A program made the position numbers and the translations under genes. Source: Amycolatopsis japonica (lineage in GTDB: Bacteria > Actinomycetota > Actinomycetes > Mycobacteriales > Pseudonocardiaceae). Taken from it: 64,000 nt of DNA. The notes under the pieces are model-generated. The model worked only from the letters and a program-made list of their open reading frames with translations. It was not told where the DNA came from and did not search any database. The stretch covers positions 5,146,001 to 5,210,000 of the forward strand of contig NZ_CP008953.1 of assembly GCF_000732925.1 (NCBI RefSeq). The letters are read 5' to 3'. This document shows positions 9,779 through 17,584 of the stretch, in pieces (within the stretch, counting starts at the first letter, position 1; every line of letters starts with the position of its first letter).

Positions 9779-10675
9779 CTAGGTACGGGACCGCTGGGTC
9801 ACGACGATGCAGGCGACGACGATCAGCGCGGTGACCGGAGCGGCGGCCGGGAGATGCTCACCGAGCAGCAGGACCGCCCAGACCAGCGTCAGCAGCGGCT
9901 GCGCGAGCTGCAACTGGCTCGCCCGCGCGACGCCGATCTCGGCCATTCCCCGGTACCAGGCCAGGAATCCGCCGAACTGCGAGACGAGCGCGATGTAGAG
10001 CAGACCGGCGATCCCCTCGCCGGTGACGTGCAGCGGCTCGGTCGCGAGCCCGAAGACGGCGAACGAAACGGTGACCGGGAGCGCGAGGACCAGCCCCCAC
10101 GCGATCACCTGCCAGCCGGGCATTTCCCTGGCCAGCCTGCCGCCCTCGGCGTACCCGAACGCGCACAGCACGAGCGCGCCGAACAGGAACAGGTCCGCTG
10201 TGGACAGTCCGCCGCCGCTCTGCGCGACGGTGAACACCACGACCGCGCTCGCGCCGACGGCGGCGGCGAGCCAGAACCGGCGGGACGGCCGGTTCCCGGT
10301 CAGCTTCGAGGAGATGACGGCGGTGGCCAGCGGCAGCAGGCCGATCACCACCGCGGAATGCGCCGTCGACGACGTCTTGAGCGCGAGCGTGGTCAGGATC
10401 GGGAAGGCGAGGACACAGCCGAGGGAGACCACGGCCAGGCCCCGCCACTGGTCGCGCCTCGGCAGCGGCACCCGGAAGACCCGGAGACAGGTACCGGCGA
10501 CCAGTGCGGCCAGGACACTGCGCAGCCCGGTGGCGGTCCACGGGTCGAAGCCCTTGAGCGCCCACACGGTGGCGGGGAACGTGAACGAGAAGGCGAGGAC
10601 ACCCAGCGCCGCCAGCGCGGTCCCGGAGCGGACCGCTACTGCCCGGTCCGCGATAGCGCTATCATCCAGTCTCAT
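9779..10675 (-). CDS. EamA/DMT-family transporter
   Basis: A 298-residue membrane protein with ten helices arranged as two EamA repeats (about residues 18-145 and 160-295). The DMT hallmark in the last part reads AQPLLTLVWAVLLLGEHL. It likely exports amino acids or metabolites. Start ATG 10675 is preferred over upstream starts because a TACCAT hexamer lies five bases before it, giving a leaderless transcript, and because the ATG interlocks with the ATG of the divergent MocR regulator. That regulator is the obvious controller. EamA-MocR pairs are a common actinobacterial arrangement. Confidence 0.88.
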   Translation of the reverse strand: MRLDDSAIADRAVAVRSGTALAALGVLAFSFTFPATVWALKGFDPWTATGLRSVLAALVAGTCLRVFRVPLPRRDQWRGLAVVSLGCVLAFPILTTLALKTSSTAHSAVVIGLLPLATAVISSKLTGNRPSRRFWLAAAVGASAVVVFTVAQSGGGLSTADLFLFGALVLCAFGYAEGGRLAREMPGWQVIAWGLVLALPVTVSFAVFGLATEPLHVTGEGIAGLLYIALVSQFGGFLAWYRGMAEIGVARASQLQLAQPLLTLVWAVLLLGEHLPAAAPVTALIVVACIVVTQRSRT

Positions 10676-10686
10676 GTCCGATGGTA
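10652..10686. promoter_or_regulatory. Shared bidirectional promoter and palindromic operator (EamA/MocR)
   Basis: GATAGCGCTATC at 10652-10663 is a perfect 12-bp palindrome. TATCAT (10660-10665) sits eight bases before the plus-strand ATG 10674, and TACCAT on the minus strand (10686-10681) sits five bases before the minus ATG 10675. Each promoter lies inside the other gene's first codons. The palindrome overlaps the regulator's own -10 element, as expected for an autoregulatory GntR/MocR site. Confidence 0.6.
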
Positions 10687-12098
10687 GCAGCGTCACCAGC
10701 CTGGTCATACAGCTGCGGTCCACTTTGGATCGCTATCCGATCGATGGAAAGCTGCCGTCCAGCCGGGAGCTGGTCCGGGAGCTGAAGGTGAGCCCGGTGA
10801 CGGTGTCGCGCGCCATCGCGGCGCTGGCCGCCGAAGGACTGGTGATCACCCGCCCCGGCGCCGGCGTGTTCCGCGCGCCGCCGCCTCGTGAAGCGGCGGT
10901 GTCCGGCGACGTGTCGTGGCAGGAGGTGGCGCTGAGCTCGCAGTCCGGCACCCGCGCGATCGACGCGAGCGGCGTGCTCACCGCGCTGAGCGACCCGCCT
11001 TCGGGCGTCATCGACCTCAACGGCGGGTACACGCATCCGAGTCTCCAGCCGGAACGCGAACTCGCGGCGGCGTCGGCCCGCGCCGGCCGCCGTCCCGGCG
11101 CGTGGACGCGGCCGCCGATCTGCGGCCTGCCCGAACTGCGGGCCTGGTTCGCCCGCGACATCGGCAGCCCGGTGAACGTCGAGAACGTGCTGGTCACCTC
11201 GGGCGGGCAGAGCGCGCTGACCACGGCGTTGCGCGCGCTCGGCGCTCCCGGCGCGCCGGTGCTGGTGGAATCCCCGACGTACCCGGGGATGCTGGCGATC
11301 GCGCGGGCGTCCGGGCTGCGGCCGGTCCCGGTGCCGATCGACCGCGACGGCGTCCGGCCCGGACTGCTCGCGGACGCCTTCCGCGAGACCGGCGCCCGGT
11401 TGTTCGTCTGCCAGCCCGCGTTCCAGAACCCGACCGGCGCGGTGCTGTGCGCCGAACGCCGCGCCGAGGTGCTGCGGATCGCCCGTGCCGCGGGTGCTTT
11501 CGTGATCGAGGACGATTTCGCCCGGCTGATGGCGCATCCCGGCAGCCCGGCTCCCCCGCCGCCGCTCGTGGCCGACGATCCCGACGGGGTCGTGGTGCAC
11601 ATCCGCTCGCTCACGAAACCTGCGTCGCCGAGCCTGCGGATCAGCGCGCTCGCCGCCCGCGGCCCCGCATTGGAACGGCTGCGCGGTCTCCACGCCGTCG
11701 AGAGCTTCTTCGTGCCGCGGCCGCTGCAGGAAACCGCGCTCGAACTGGTGAGCTCCCCGGCTTGGTCCCGGCACCTGCGGACTCTCGCGGCGTCGTTGCG
11801 GGAACGCCGCGACGTGGCCGTCTCGGCGTTGCGGGAGTTCCTGCCGTCCTGGCAGGCCGTCCCGGTCCCGACCGGGGGTTACCACCTGTGGCAGCCGCTC
11901 CCCGGCTTCGTCGACGAAGTAGCGCTGACGAGTGCCGCTTTCCGCGCGGGAGTAGCGGTCACCCCGGGCAGGATGTACTTCGCGGCCGAGGCGCCGGGGC
12001 CCTATCTGCGCCTGAGCTACGTCAGCGCCGCGACGGGCGCGCAGCTGCGCGACGGGATCCAACGCCTTTCCCAGGCGTACCAGGAGCTCCCCGGTTGA
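10674..12098 (+). CDS. MocR/PdxR-type GntR regulator with PLP aminotransferase-like domain
   Basis: A 474-residue protein. Residues 1-75 form a GntR winged helix (LPSSRELVRELKVSPVTVSR). From about residue 110 onward it is a fold-type I aminotransferase-like domain with CGLPELRAWFARDIG, SGGQSALTT, FQNPTGAVL and a probable PLP lysine in SLTKPASPSLR. MocR proteins sense PLP, PMP or amino acids and regulate a neighbouring gene, here almost certainly the EamA transporter. Start ATG 10674 gives a leaderless message. Longer in-frame starts would run through the transporter gene and are rejected. Confidence 0.9.
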   Translation: MSDGSSVTSLVIQLRSTLDRYPIDGKLPSSRELVRELKVSPVTVSRAIAALAAEGLVITRPGAGVFRAPPPREAAVSGDVSWQEVALSSQSGTRAIDASGVLTALSDPPSGVIDLNGGYTHPSLQPERELAAASARAGRRPGAWTRPPICGLPELRAWFARDIGSPVNVENVLVTSGGQSALTTALRALGAPGAPVLVESPTYPGMLAIARASGLRPVPVPIDRDGVRPGLLADAFRETGARLFVCQPAFQNPTGAVLCAERRAEVLRIARAAGAFVIEDDFARLMAHPGSPAPPPPLVADDPDGVVVHIRSLTKPASPSLRISALAARGPALERLRGLHAVESFFVPRPLQETALELVSSPAWSRHLRTLAASLRERRDVAVSALREFLPSWQAVPVPTGGYHLWQPLPGFVDEVALTSAAFRAGVAVTPGRMYFAAEAPGPYLRLSYVSAATGAQLRDGIQRLSQAYQELPG

Positions 12099-12135
12099 CG
12101 TCTCGTACGATCGGCCACGGAGGCGACGAGAAGGC

Positions 12136-12834
12136 ATGACTCAGCCGGCGGCGGAGCCGCACGATGCACCCGGCAGGCTCTGGGAGCTGCTCGACGACGG
12201 CCAGCGCAAGGCGCTGCGGGCCGAGGCCGAACTGCGCCGGTACCCGGCGGGAACGGTGATCATCCGCGAGGGCGACCGCTCGGACTGGGTGCTGATCCTG
12301 ATGACCGGACGGGTCAAGATCACGTCGGTGTCCACCGGCGGTTACGACGCCGTGCTCGCCGTGCGGGATCCGGGCGACATCATCGGCGAGATGGCGTCGA
12401 TGGACGGCAGCCTGCGCTCGGCCACGGCGATCGCCGTCGAACCGGTCACCGGACTGTGGCTGTCCGCGCGGGCGTTCAACTCCGTGCTCCGCGAACATCC
12501 CGGCATCTCCGTGGTCCTGCTCCGGATCATCACCTCACGTCTGCGCTACGCCAACTCGCGCCGGACCGAATTCGGGGACAGCACCGCCGCCGAGCGCATC
12601 GCCGCCATCCTCGTCGACCTCGCCGAGCGCTACGGCGTGCCCGTCGCCGAAGGCACCCTGATCGCGCTGAAGATCAACCAACGCGACCTGGCTGGACTCG
12701 CATCCGCGTCACGGGAAGCCGTCGCGCGGACCCTGCGGACCTTGCGCACCGACGGCCTGCTCAGCACCGGCCGCCAGCGGCTGGTCGTCCGGAGCCTGAA
12801 CGACCTCAGGCAACTGGCCCCCGACGACCACTGA
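12136..12834 (+). CDS. Crp/Fnr-family transcriptional regulator
   Basis: A 232-residue protein. A cyclic-nucleotide-binding beta barrel covers about residues 15-135 (GTVIIREGDRSDWVLILMTG, GDIIGEMASMDGSLRSATA). A winged HTH covers about 155-225 (INQRDLAGLASASREAVARTL). The phosphate-binding cassette IIGEMASMDGSLRSA keeps Glu but has GSLRSA where cAMP-binding members have RSA, so cyclic nucleotide binding is plausible. There are no clustered cysteines for an Fe-S centre. It lies 37 bases after the MocR gene on the same strand, with AGAAGG next to ATG 12136. Targets unknown; the sialidase gene downstream is one candidate. Confidence 0.9.
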   Translation: MTQPAAEPHDAPGRLWELLDDGQRKALRAEAELRRYPAGTVIIREGDRSDWVLILMTGRVKITSVSTGGYDAVLAVRDPGDIIGEMASMDGSLRSATAIAVEPVTGLWLSARAFNSVLREHPGISVVLLRIITSRLRYANSRRTEFGDSTAAERIAAILVDLAERYGVPVAEGTLIALKINQRDLAGLASASREAVARTLRTLRTDGLLSTGRQRLVVRSLNDLRQLAPDDH

Positions 12835-13033
12835 GCCGGGGACCGCCGGCGGGTCCCGAACACCGGACCCACCGGCGCCACGACGCGAACCGGCGATCGA
12901 CCGTCCCTCACCCTCTCCGGATCGATCACCTTCATCGGCCTCCCCCGCCGATCTCGCGCCGTGTCCGACGAGAACGAGTTTGGCAGGAACGACGCCGCCG
13001 TTCTGCGTCACCTGACACAAACGGCGAAACCGG

Positions 13034-13062
13034 TTGTACGTCTCTTGTACGACGGCTGTACG
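13034..13062 (+). promoter_or_regulatory. Three TGTACG direct repeats at 11-bp spacing upstream of the sialidase gene
   Basis: TTGTACG, TTGTACG and CTGTACG occur with TGTACG starting at 13035, 13046 and 13057. This is one helical turn apart on the same face. Heptamer direct repeats with 11-bp period are how SARP and other OmpR-type winged helices bind. The repeats end about 60 bases before GTG 13122. Confidence 0.45.
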
Positions 13063-13121
13063 AGCCGGAAGGACTCTGACGACCCGTCACCCGGAACCGA
13101 ATCCAGGACGGAGTCACTCCC

Positions 13122-14642
13122 GTGAAGATCTCCCGCGTCGCACAGGGTCTGTTCGCGGCCCTCGTCGCCACCGCGGCGGTCGGCGCAACCCCGGCCACCT
13201 CCCTCGCCACACCGGCCACCGGCGACCGGATTTCGGCCGCCGCCGTCGGGAACACGTTGGTGTACAAACAGAAAACAGAAGGTTACGACTGCTTCAGAAT
13301 CCCCGCGATCGTCAAGGCGAACAACGGCGAGCTGCTCGCGTTCGCCGAAGGACGCAACGGCGGCGCCAGCTTCTGCAACGACAGTGGCGACATCGATCTC
13401 GTCGTGAAACGCTCCGCCGACAACGGCAAGACCTGGAGCGCCCCGAAGATCGTCATCGAAGGTTTCGGTGACACCAAAGGAAACCCGACCCCGATCGTGA
13501 TCCCGTCCACCGGGCGGATCGTGCTGCTGTCGGTGATGGAATGCGTCAAGAACCCGGACTGCAACCGGATTCCGCGCGTCTCGATCAGCGACGACCACGG
13601 CAAGACGTGGACCGCGCCGAAGGTGCTCACCACACAACTCGGGTTCGACACCGCGCCGGGCTGGCTCGCGACCGGCCCGTCGCACGGCATCGTGCTGACG
13701 CGCGGCGCGCACGCCGGCCGGATCGTCGCCGGGATGAGTTACACCATCGACGGCAAGAACAGCGGCGCGCTCGTCTACAGCGACGACCAGGGTGTCACGT
13801 GGAAGCGCGGCGCCACGGACACCCCGGCGACGACGGCCGGGCTCAACCCGCAGGAGATCAGCGTCACCGAACTGCTCGACGGGCGCGTCTACGCCGCGGC
13901 GCGCAACCAGGCCAACAACGACAACAAATGCCTGAGTGGCGGCGCGAAGAACCGTGCCTACGCCATCAGTTCCGACGGCGGGGCGAGCTTCTCCACCAAG
14001 TTCACCTTCGAGGAGGACTTGATCACGCCGGTGGTGCAGGCCTCGACCGTGCGGATGACCGCGACCGACAAGGCGGGCAAGTACAACCGGATCCTGTTCG
14101 CCGCGCCGTCGGTCTGCGACCGCCGCAAGGAACTCGTCGTGCGGTCGTCGTTCGACGAGGGCGCGAACTGGCAGGGCAACTCCGCCGGAACCCTGGTGTG
14201 GAGCGGTGACGCCGCGTACTCCGACATGGTCCAGCTTTCGTCGGGCTCGGTCGGCGTGCTGTACGAGGCGGGCCCGGCGGGCAACGCCAACGAGACCATC
14301 CGCTTCTCGACCGTCACCGAGACGACCCTCGGCGCCCCGGTCTGCGGCGGCGGATACGGCGTGATCGACTCGGCGCCGCTCGGGACGGCCGGCACGGTTT
14401 ACCTGTCCTACAACGCTTCCAACGGACAGAACTGTGTCAGCACGATGAAGGGTGAAGCGGCGGGCACCGCGACCGCGACGTCGGCCTATCTCGAGGTGTC
14501 GGGGTCGGCCCGGATCACCGACTCGGGCTCGTTCTCGTGGTTCGCCGGTCCGGTACGGGCGGCCGCGGCGGGCAAATGCGTGAAATGGGGCGGTTCCGCG
14601 GGCGGGATCAAGTACGACAGCCCGTCCGAACACTGCGGCTGA
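13122..14642 (+). CDS. Secreted exo-alpha-sialidase (GH33)
   Basis: A 506-residue precursor with a signal peptide (residues 1-30, MKISRVAQGLFAALVATAAV then an Ala-rich cleavage region). The catalytic six-bladed propeller shows the FRIP motif (DCFRIPAIV, arginine triad member) and four Asp boxes: SADNGKTWSAP, SDDHGKTWTAP, SDDQGVTWKRG and SSDGGASF. NPQEISVTELLDGRVYAAAR holds a conserved glutamate region. It would release terminal sialic acids from glycans outside the cell. Start GTG 13122 has a GGAG eight bases upstream. No carbohydrate-binding module follows the propeller, and the last 40 residues contain a Cys pair. It ends just before a strong palindromic terminator. Confidence 0.92.
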   Translation: MKISRVAQGLFAALVATAAVGATPATSLATPATGDRISAAAVGNTLVYKQKTEGYDCFRIPAIVKANNGELLAFAEGRNGGASFCNDSGDIDLVVKRSADNGKTWSAPKIVIEGFGDTKGNPTPIVIPSTGRIVLLSVMECVKNPDCNRIPRVSISDDHGKTWTAPKVLTTQLGFDTAPGWLATGPSHGIVLTRGAHAGRIVAGMSYTIDGKNSGALVYSDDQGVTWKRGATDTPATTAGLNPQEISVTELLDGRVYAAARNQANNDNKCLSGGAKNRAYAISSDGGASFSTKFTFEEDLITPVVQASTVRMTATDKAGKYNRILFAAPSVCDRRKELVVRSSFDEGANWQGNSAGTLVWSGDAAYSDMVQLSSGSVGVLYEAGPAGNANETIRFSTVTETTLGAPVCGGGYGVIDSAPLGTAGTVYLSYNASNGQNCVSTMKGEAAGTATATSAYLEVSGSARITDSGSFSWFAGPVRAAAAGKCVKWGGSAGGIKYDSPSEHCG

Positions 14643-14649
14643 GCAGGGC

Positions 14650-14704
14650 GTCCGTGAAGGCCTCCTTGAGGGACTCTGGGTCCCTCAAGGAGGCCTTCAC
14701 GGAC
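14650..14704. terminator. 55-bp palindrome, copy 1 (bidirectional terminator)
   Basis: Perfect 24-base arms (14650-14673 and 14681-14704) flank the loop CTCTGGG. It sits between the convergent sialidase and DHA2 exporter genes, so it probably terminates both. It belongs to a repeat family with further copies at 25577 and 59882. Confidence 0.8.
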
Positions 14705-14709
14705 CGAGG

Positions 14710-16119
14710 TCACGCGCGGCGCGTCACCCACCAGAGCCTCGCGCCCAGCAGCGCGGCGACCGCGGCCGCGGCGGTGAGCCACCAGAACGTCGCGCGGAAG
14801 GCCGCGTCCGCGCCCGCGGGCAACAGATTCGCCAGTACGACGGCGAACAAGGCCGTCCCGGCGGCACCGCCGACCCGGCTGACGATGTTGATCTGTGCGG
14901 CGGCGTCGGGCAACTGGTCCTTGGTGACGGCCGCGTATCCGGCCGTCGTCGCGGGCATCAGCAGGAAGGCCACGGCGATTCCCCTGGCCAGCAACAGGAT
15001 CTGCACGACGACACCGTCCGGCGGGAAACCGCCGATGGCGAAGGGCACGGTGGTGGCGAGCGTCGCGACACTCCCCCAGGCGGCGACCAGGCCCGCGCCG
15101 TAGCGGTCGGTGAGCTTGCCGGAGATCGGCAACGCGATCGCCGAACCGAGCCCGAGCCCCATCAGCAGCAGCCCCGTCTCGACGACCCCGTTCCCGCCCA
15201 GCACCTGGAAGTACAGCGGCAGCAGGAAAAGCGCGCCGAACAACGCGGGCGCGGCGAAGAAGGACAACGCGACCGCCGCGGTGTAGACGCGGCCCCGGAA
15301 CAACGTCAGGTCCATCACCGGGTTCTCCCGGCCCCACGACCGCCGGACGAACAACGCCAGCAGCACGACCCCGGCGACGAGCGGCACCAGCACTCCCGCG
15401 CCGAACTCCTCACCACCTTCACCCCAGGTGGTGAGCCCGTACAGCAGCGCCGGGATTCCCGCGCTCACCAGGACGAAGCCGAGCCAGTCGGGCCGGGTCG
15501 CCGCGCCCTTCGTACCGCGAGGCACCAAACGCAGCCCGAGTACCAGCGCGATCACGCCGACCGGGATGTTGATCAGGAACAGCCATTGCCAGGAGAGACC
15601 GCGCAGCAGGACCCCGCCGAGAACCGGGCCGAACGTCGGGCCGACGCTCATCACGATGCCCAGCGTCCCCATGACACGCCCGAGCCGGGCGGGACCGACC
15701 GCCTGGCCGAGCACCGTCTGCCCGGCGGGCAGGAGCAGACCGGCGGCGAGGCCCTGCAGGACCCGCAGCCCGATCAACCAGCCGACGTTCCCGGCGAGCG
15801 CGCACAGCACCGAAGCCACGGTGAACGCCGCCAGCGACACCAGCCAGACCCGGCCCGCGCCGAAGCGGCGGCTGAGCCAGCCGCACAACGGCAACGCGAC
15901 CGCCAGCGCGACCAGGTACGCGGTGAAAACCCATTGCACGGAAGCGATTCCGGCGCCCAGCTCACGGGTGAGTGTCTCGGCCCCGACCGCGAGGACCGTG
16001 GTGTCCAGCATGGTCATGAACGCGCCGAGCACGATCACCCAGGCCATCCGCCAGGCCTCGGCCGGAACCTTGTCCTGCGGCGGGGCGGTGTCCGCCCGCC
16101 GTTCCAGCGAAACAGCCAT
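14710..16119 (-). CDS. MFS exporter, DHA2 (EmrB/QacA) type, 14 TM
   Basis: A 469-residue protein with fourteen membrane helices. It has the DHA2 motifs LDTTVLAVGAETL in helix 1, LRVLQGLAAGLLLPAGQTV in helix 4 and the motif C glycine-rich GPTFGPVLGGVLL in helix 5. It should extrude lipophilic or cationic drugs by proton antiport. Start ATG 16119 has GAGGAG eight bases upstream. A MerR-type promoter lies just upstream (16162-16192), so expression is likely switched on by a drug- or redox-sensing MerR protein encoded elsewhere. The gene ends against the palindrome shared with the sialidase. Confidence 0.9.
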   Translation of the reverse strand: MAVSLERRADTAPPQDKVPAEAWRMAWVIVLGAFMTMLDTTVLAVGAETLTRELGAGIASVQWVFTAYLVALAVALPLCGWLSRRFGAGRVWLVSLAAFTVASVLCALAGNVGWLIGLRVLQGLAAGLLLPAGQTVLGQAVGPARLGRVMGTLGIVMSVGPTFGPVLGGVLLRGLSWQWLFLINIPVGVIALVLGLRLVPRGTKGAATRPDWLGFVLVSAGIPALLYGLTTWGEGGEEFGAGVLVPLVAGVVLLALFVRRSWGRENPVMDLTLFRGRVYTAAVALSFFAAPALFGALFLLPLYFQVLGGNGVVETGLLLMGLGLGSAIALPISGKLTDRYGAGLVAAWGSVATLATTVPFAIGGFPPDGVVVQILLLARGIAVAFLLMPATTAGYAAVTKDQLPDAAAQINIVSRVGGAAGTALFAVVLANLLPAGADAAFRATFWWLTAAAAVAALLGARLWWVTRRA

Positions 16120-16161
16120 CGGGATGTTCTCCTCACGTGCCCGGGGATCTTGACCCGGCTC

Positions 16162-16192
16162 ACGCTAAGACCTCGACTTAAGTCAAGGTCAA
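16162..16192 (-). promoter_or_regulatory. MerR-family promoter with 19-bp spacer and operator
   Basis: On the minus strand TTGACC (16192-16187) and TAGCGT (16167-16162) are separated by exactly 19 bases. The near-perfect palindrome ACCTTGACTTAAGTCGAGGT (16189-16170) fills the spacer. An over-long spacer with the operator between -35 and -10 is the defining layout of MerR/SoxR-activated promoters. It drives the DHA2 exporter gene. Confidence 0.75.
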
Positions 16193-16208
16193 GCGAAGAG
16201 CACCTCGA

Positions 16209-16676
16209 TCACTTCGGCGGACGCAGCCGCGGGGAAAGCTTGGTGAGCGCCAATTCCTCCAGCCGGCTCGAGATCTCCGCGAGCCCGGCGTCGAACCGGT
16301 CCAGATCCACCCCCTTCTCGGACAGGTCTTCGCGAACGTGTTTCTCCACCTTCGCCCAATCGTTGCGGTACCGGGTGGCGAGTTCCTTCCACGGCACACC
16401 GGCCAGCCCGGCGGTGAGGCCGCCGTCGTAGGCGAGCACGCCGCGCTCCATCAGGTACGCGATGCCCGGGTAGCCGAGATATCCCTGCCAGTAGGACCCG
16501 TTGTCGTTGGCCGTGATCGATCCCGCGGCCGGATCGTGGCGGACGTCGTAGGTCTTGGCCTTGTCCGACGACGCGACGCGTGCCGTGTCACCGTCGATCT
16601 CGACCCGCCCGTCGGCCACCGCGCCGAGCGCCTCGTAGATCTTGATGACCGGGGACGGCTTCCATGCGGTGGCCAA
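16209..16676 (-). CDS. Conserved hypothetical protein (155 aa)
   Basis: A 155-residue soluble protein I cannot assign to a named family. It has a mixed N-terminal half with NGSYWQGYLGYPGIAYLM and a charged, helical C-terminal half (residues 100-145) ending in a basic tail. It starts at TTG 16676, one base after the stop of the DUF1905 gene, so the two are translationally coupled and probably work together. No signal peptide or membrane segment. The MerR-type promoter of the next exporter gene begins 17 bases after its stop. Confidence 0.7.
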   Translation of the reverse strand: MATAWKPSPVIKIYEALGAVADGRVEIDGDTARVASSDKAKTYDVRHDPAAGSITANDNGSYWQGYLGYPGIAYLMERGVLAYDGGLTAGLAGVPWKELATRYRNDWAKVEKHVREDLSEKGVDLDRFDAGLAEISSRLEELALTKLSPRLRPPK

Positions 16677-16677
16677 T

Positions 16678-16950
16678 TCAGTCCTCGAGCCTTTCGAGCA
16701 GGACGACGTCGACCGTGTCGCCCTCTTCCTTGCCGATCGCCTTGCGCAGGTCGGCCTTCACCGGCAGCTTGTGGGTGCCGTCCCCCAGCGCCATGAACGA
16801 ACTCCGGAACGGATGCCCGTCGATCGTCCCGCGTACCTTGACCAGTCCCCTGGTGCCGAAGAACTCGGCGGAGCCGGGCATGGTCACGTACGTCCAGCCG
16901 CCCTTCTCCGGGCTCTTGAGCAGCTTCGCGGTGAACTGTGTTTCCTCCAT
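16678..16950 (-). CDS. DUF1905-domain protein
   Basis: A 90-residue beta-rich protein matching the DUF1905 pattern: FTAKLLKSPEKGGWTYVTMP at the N terminus, RGLVKVRGTIDGHPF in the middle and LPVKADLRKAIGKEEGDTV near the C terminus. These small proteins are widespread in actinobacteria and often paired with an uncharacterised partner or a YdeI-like domain; no biochemical role is established. ATG 16950. It is the first gene of a two-gene unit with the 155-residue protein. Confidence 0.85.
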   Translation of the reverse strand: MEETQFTAKLLKSPEKGGWTYVTMPGSAEFFGTRGLVKVRGTIDGHPFRSSFMALGDGTHKLPVKADLRKAIGKEEGDTVDVVLLERLED

Positions 16951-16989
16951 GGATCAACCCTACGACAGGGCACCGACGAAAACAGACAT

Positions 16990-17496
16990 TCAGAGGGTGA
17001 CCCGGATGCGCACGCGGCGGCCGACGTCGCGGGCCCAGGCCCGGATCGACGGCCAGTCGCGGAAATCGCCCGCCCACGGGCCCGCCGCCATGATCTTCCA
17101 GCACAGCCCGCTCGCGGTGTCCGGGGTGAGCCTTCCGCCGAAGGTGGCCGTGCGTTCGGCGTCGATCCTCGCGGCCAGCAGGGCGACCCCGGCGGGCAGG
17201 CTCACCCGTTTGCCCGCGGCGAGCGGCCCGCACGGCCCGCTGTGGAACAACCAGACGGGGCGGTTCCGCAGCGCCTCCTCGTGCTCGGTGAGCAGGCGGA
17301 CCGCCTCCGGGCGCCAGCGCCGGTGATACAGCGCGCTTCCCACGATCACCGCGCCGTACGGCTCGACGTCCTCGACTTCGGCCGCGTCCAGCAGATCGGC
17401 CGTCAGCCCGCCTTCCCGCAGCTCGGCGGCGATCACCTCGGCGATCTCCCTGGTCCCGCCGGATCGGCCGGCGTGGACGACGAGCACTGCGGTCAT
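16990..17496 (-). CDS. Flavodoxin-domain protein (HemG-like)
   Basis: A 168-residue protein with a flavodoxin fold. It begins MTAVLVVHAGRSGGTREIAE, where the loop after the first strand is the FMN phosphate-binding site, and continues with GAVIVGSALYHRRW (second FMN loop) and PVWLFHSGP. It resembles the flavodoxin family of HemG and menaquinone-dependent dehydrogenases more than small electron-carrier flavodoxins. Start ATG 17496 has GGGGA upstream. It lies 88 bases after a nitric oxide synthase gene that lacks a reductase domain, on the same strand, so it is a candidate electron donor for that enzyme. This is inference from position only. Confidence 0.85.
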   Translation of the reverse strand: MTAVLVVHAGRSGGTREIAEVIAAELREGGLTADLLDAAEVEDVEPYGAVIVGSALYHRRWRPEAVRLLTEHEEALRNRPVWLFHSGPCGPLAAGKRVSLPAGVALLAARIDAERTATFGGRLTPDTASGLCWKIMAAGPWAGDFRDWPSIRAWARDVGRRVRIRVTL

Positions 17497-17584
17497 GTCC
17501 CCATTGTCCGCGCGGCCGCAACCCGTGCCACCGTTCAGCCCATCGACACGCCGCATTCGGCTCACCTCTTCACCCGTCGGGGCC

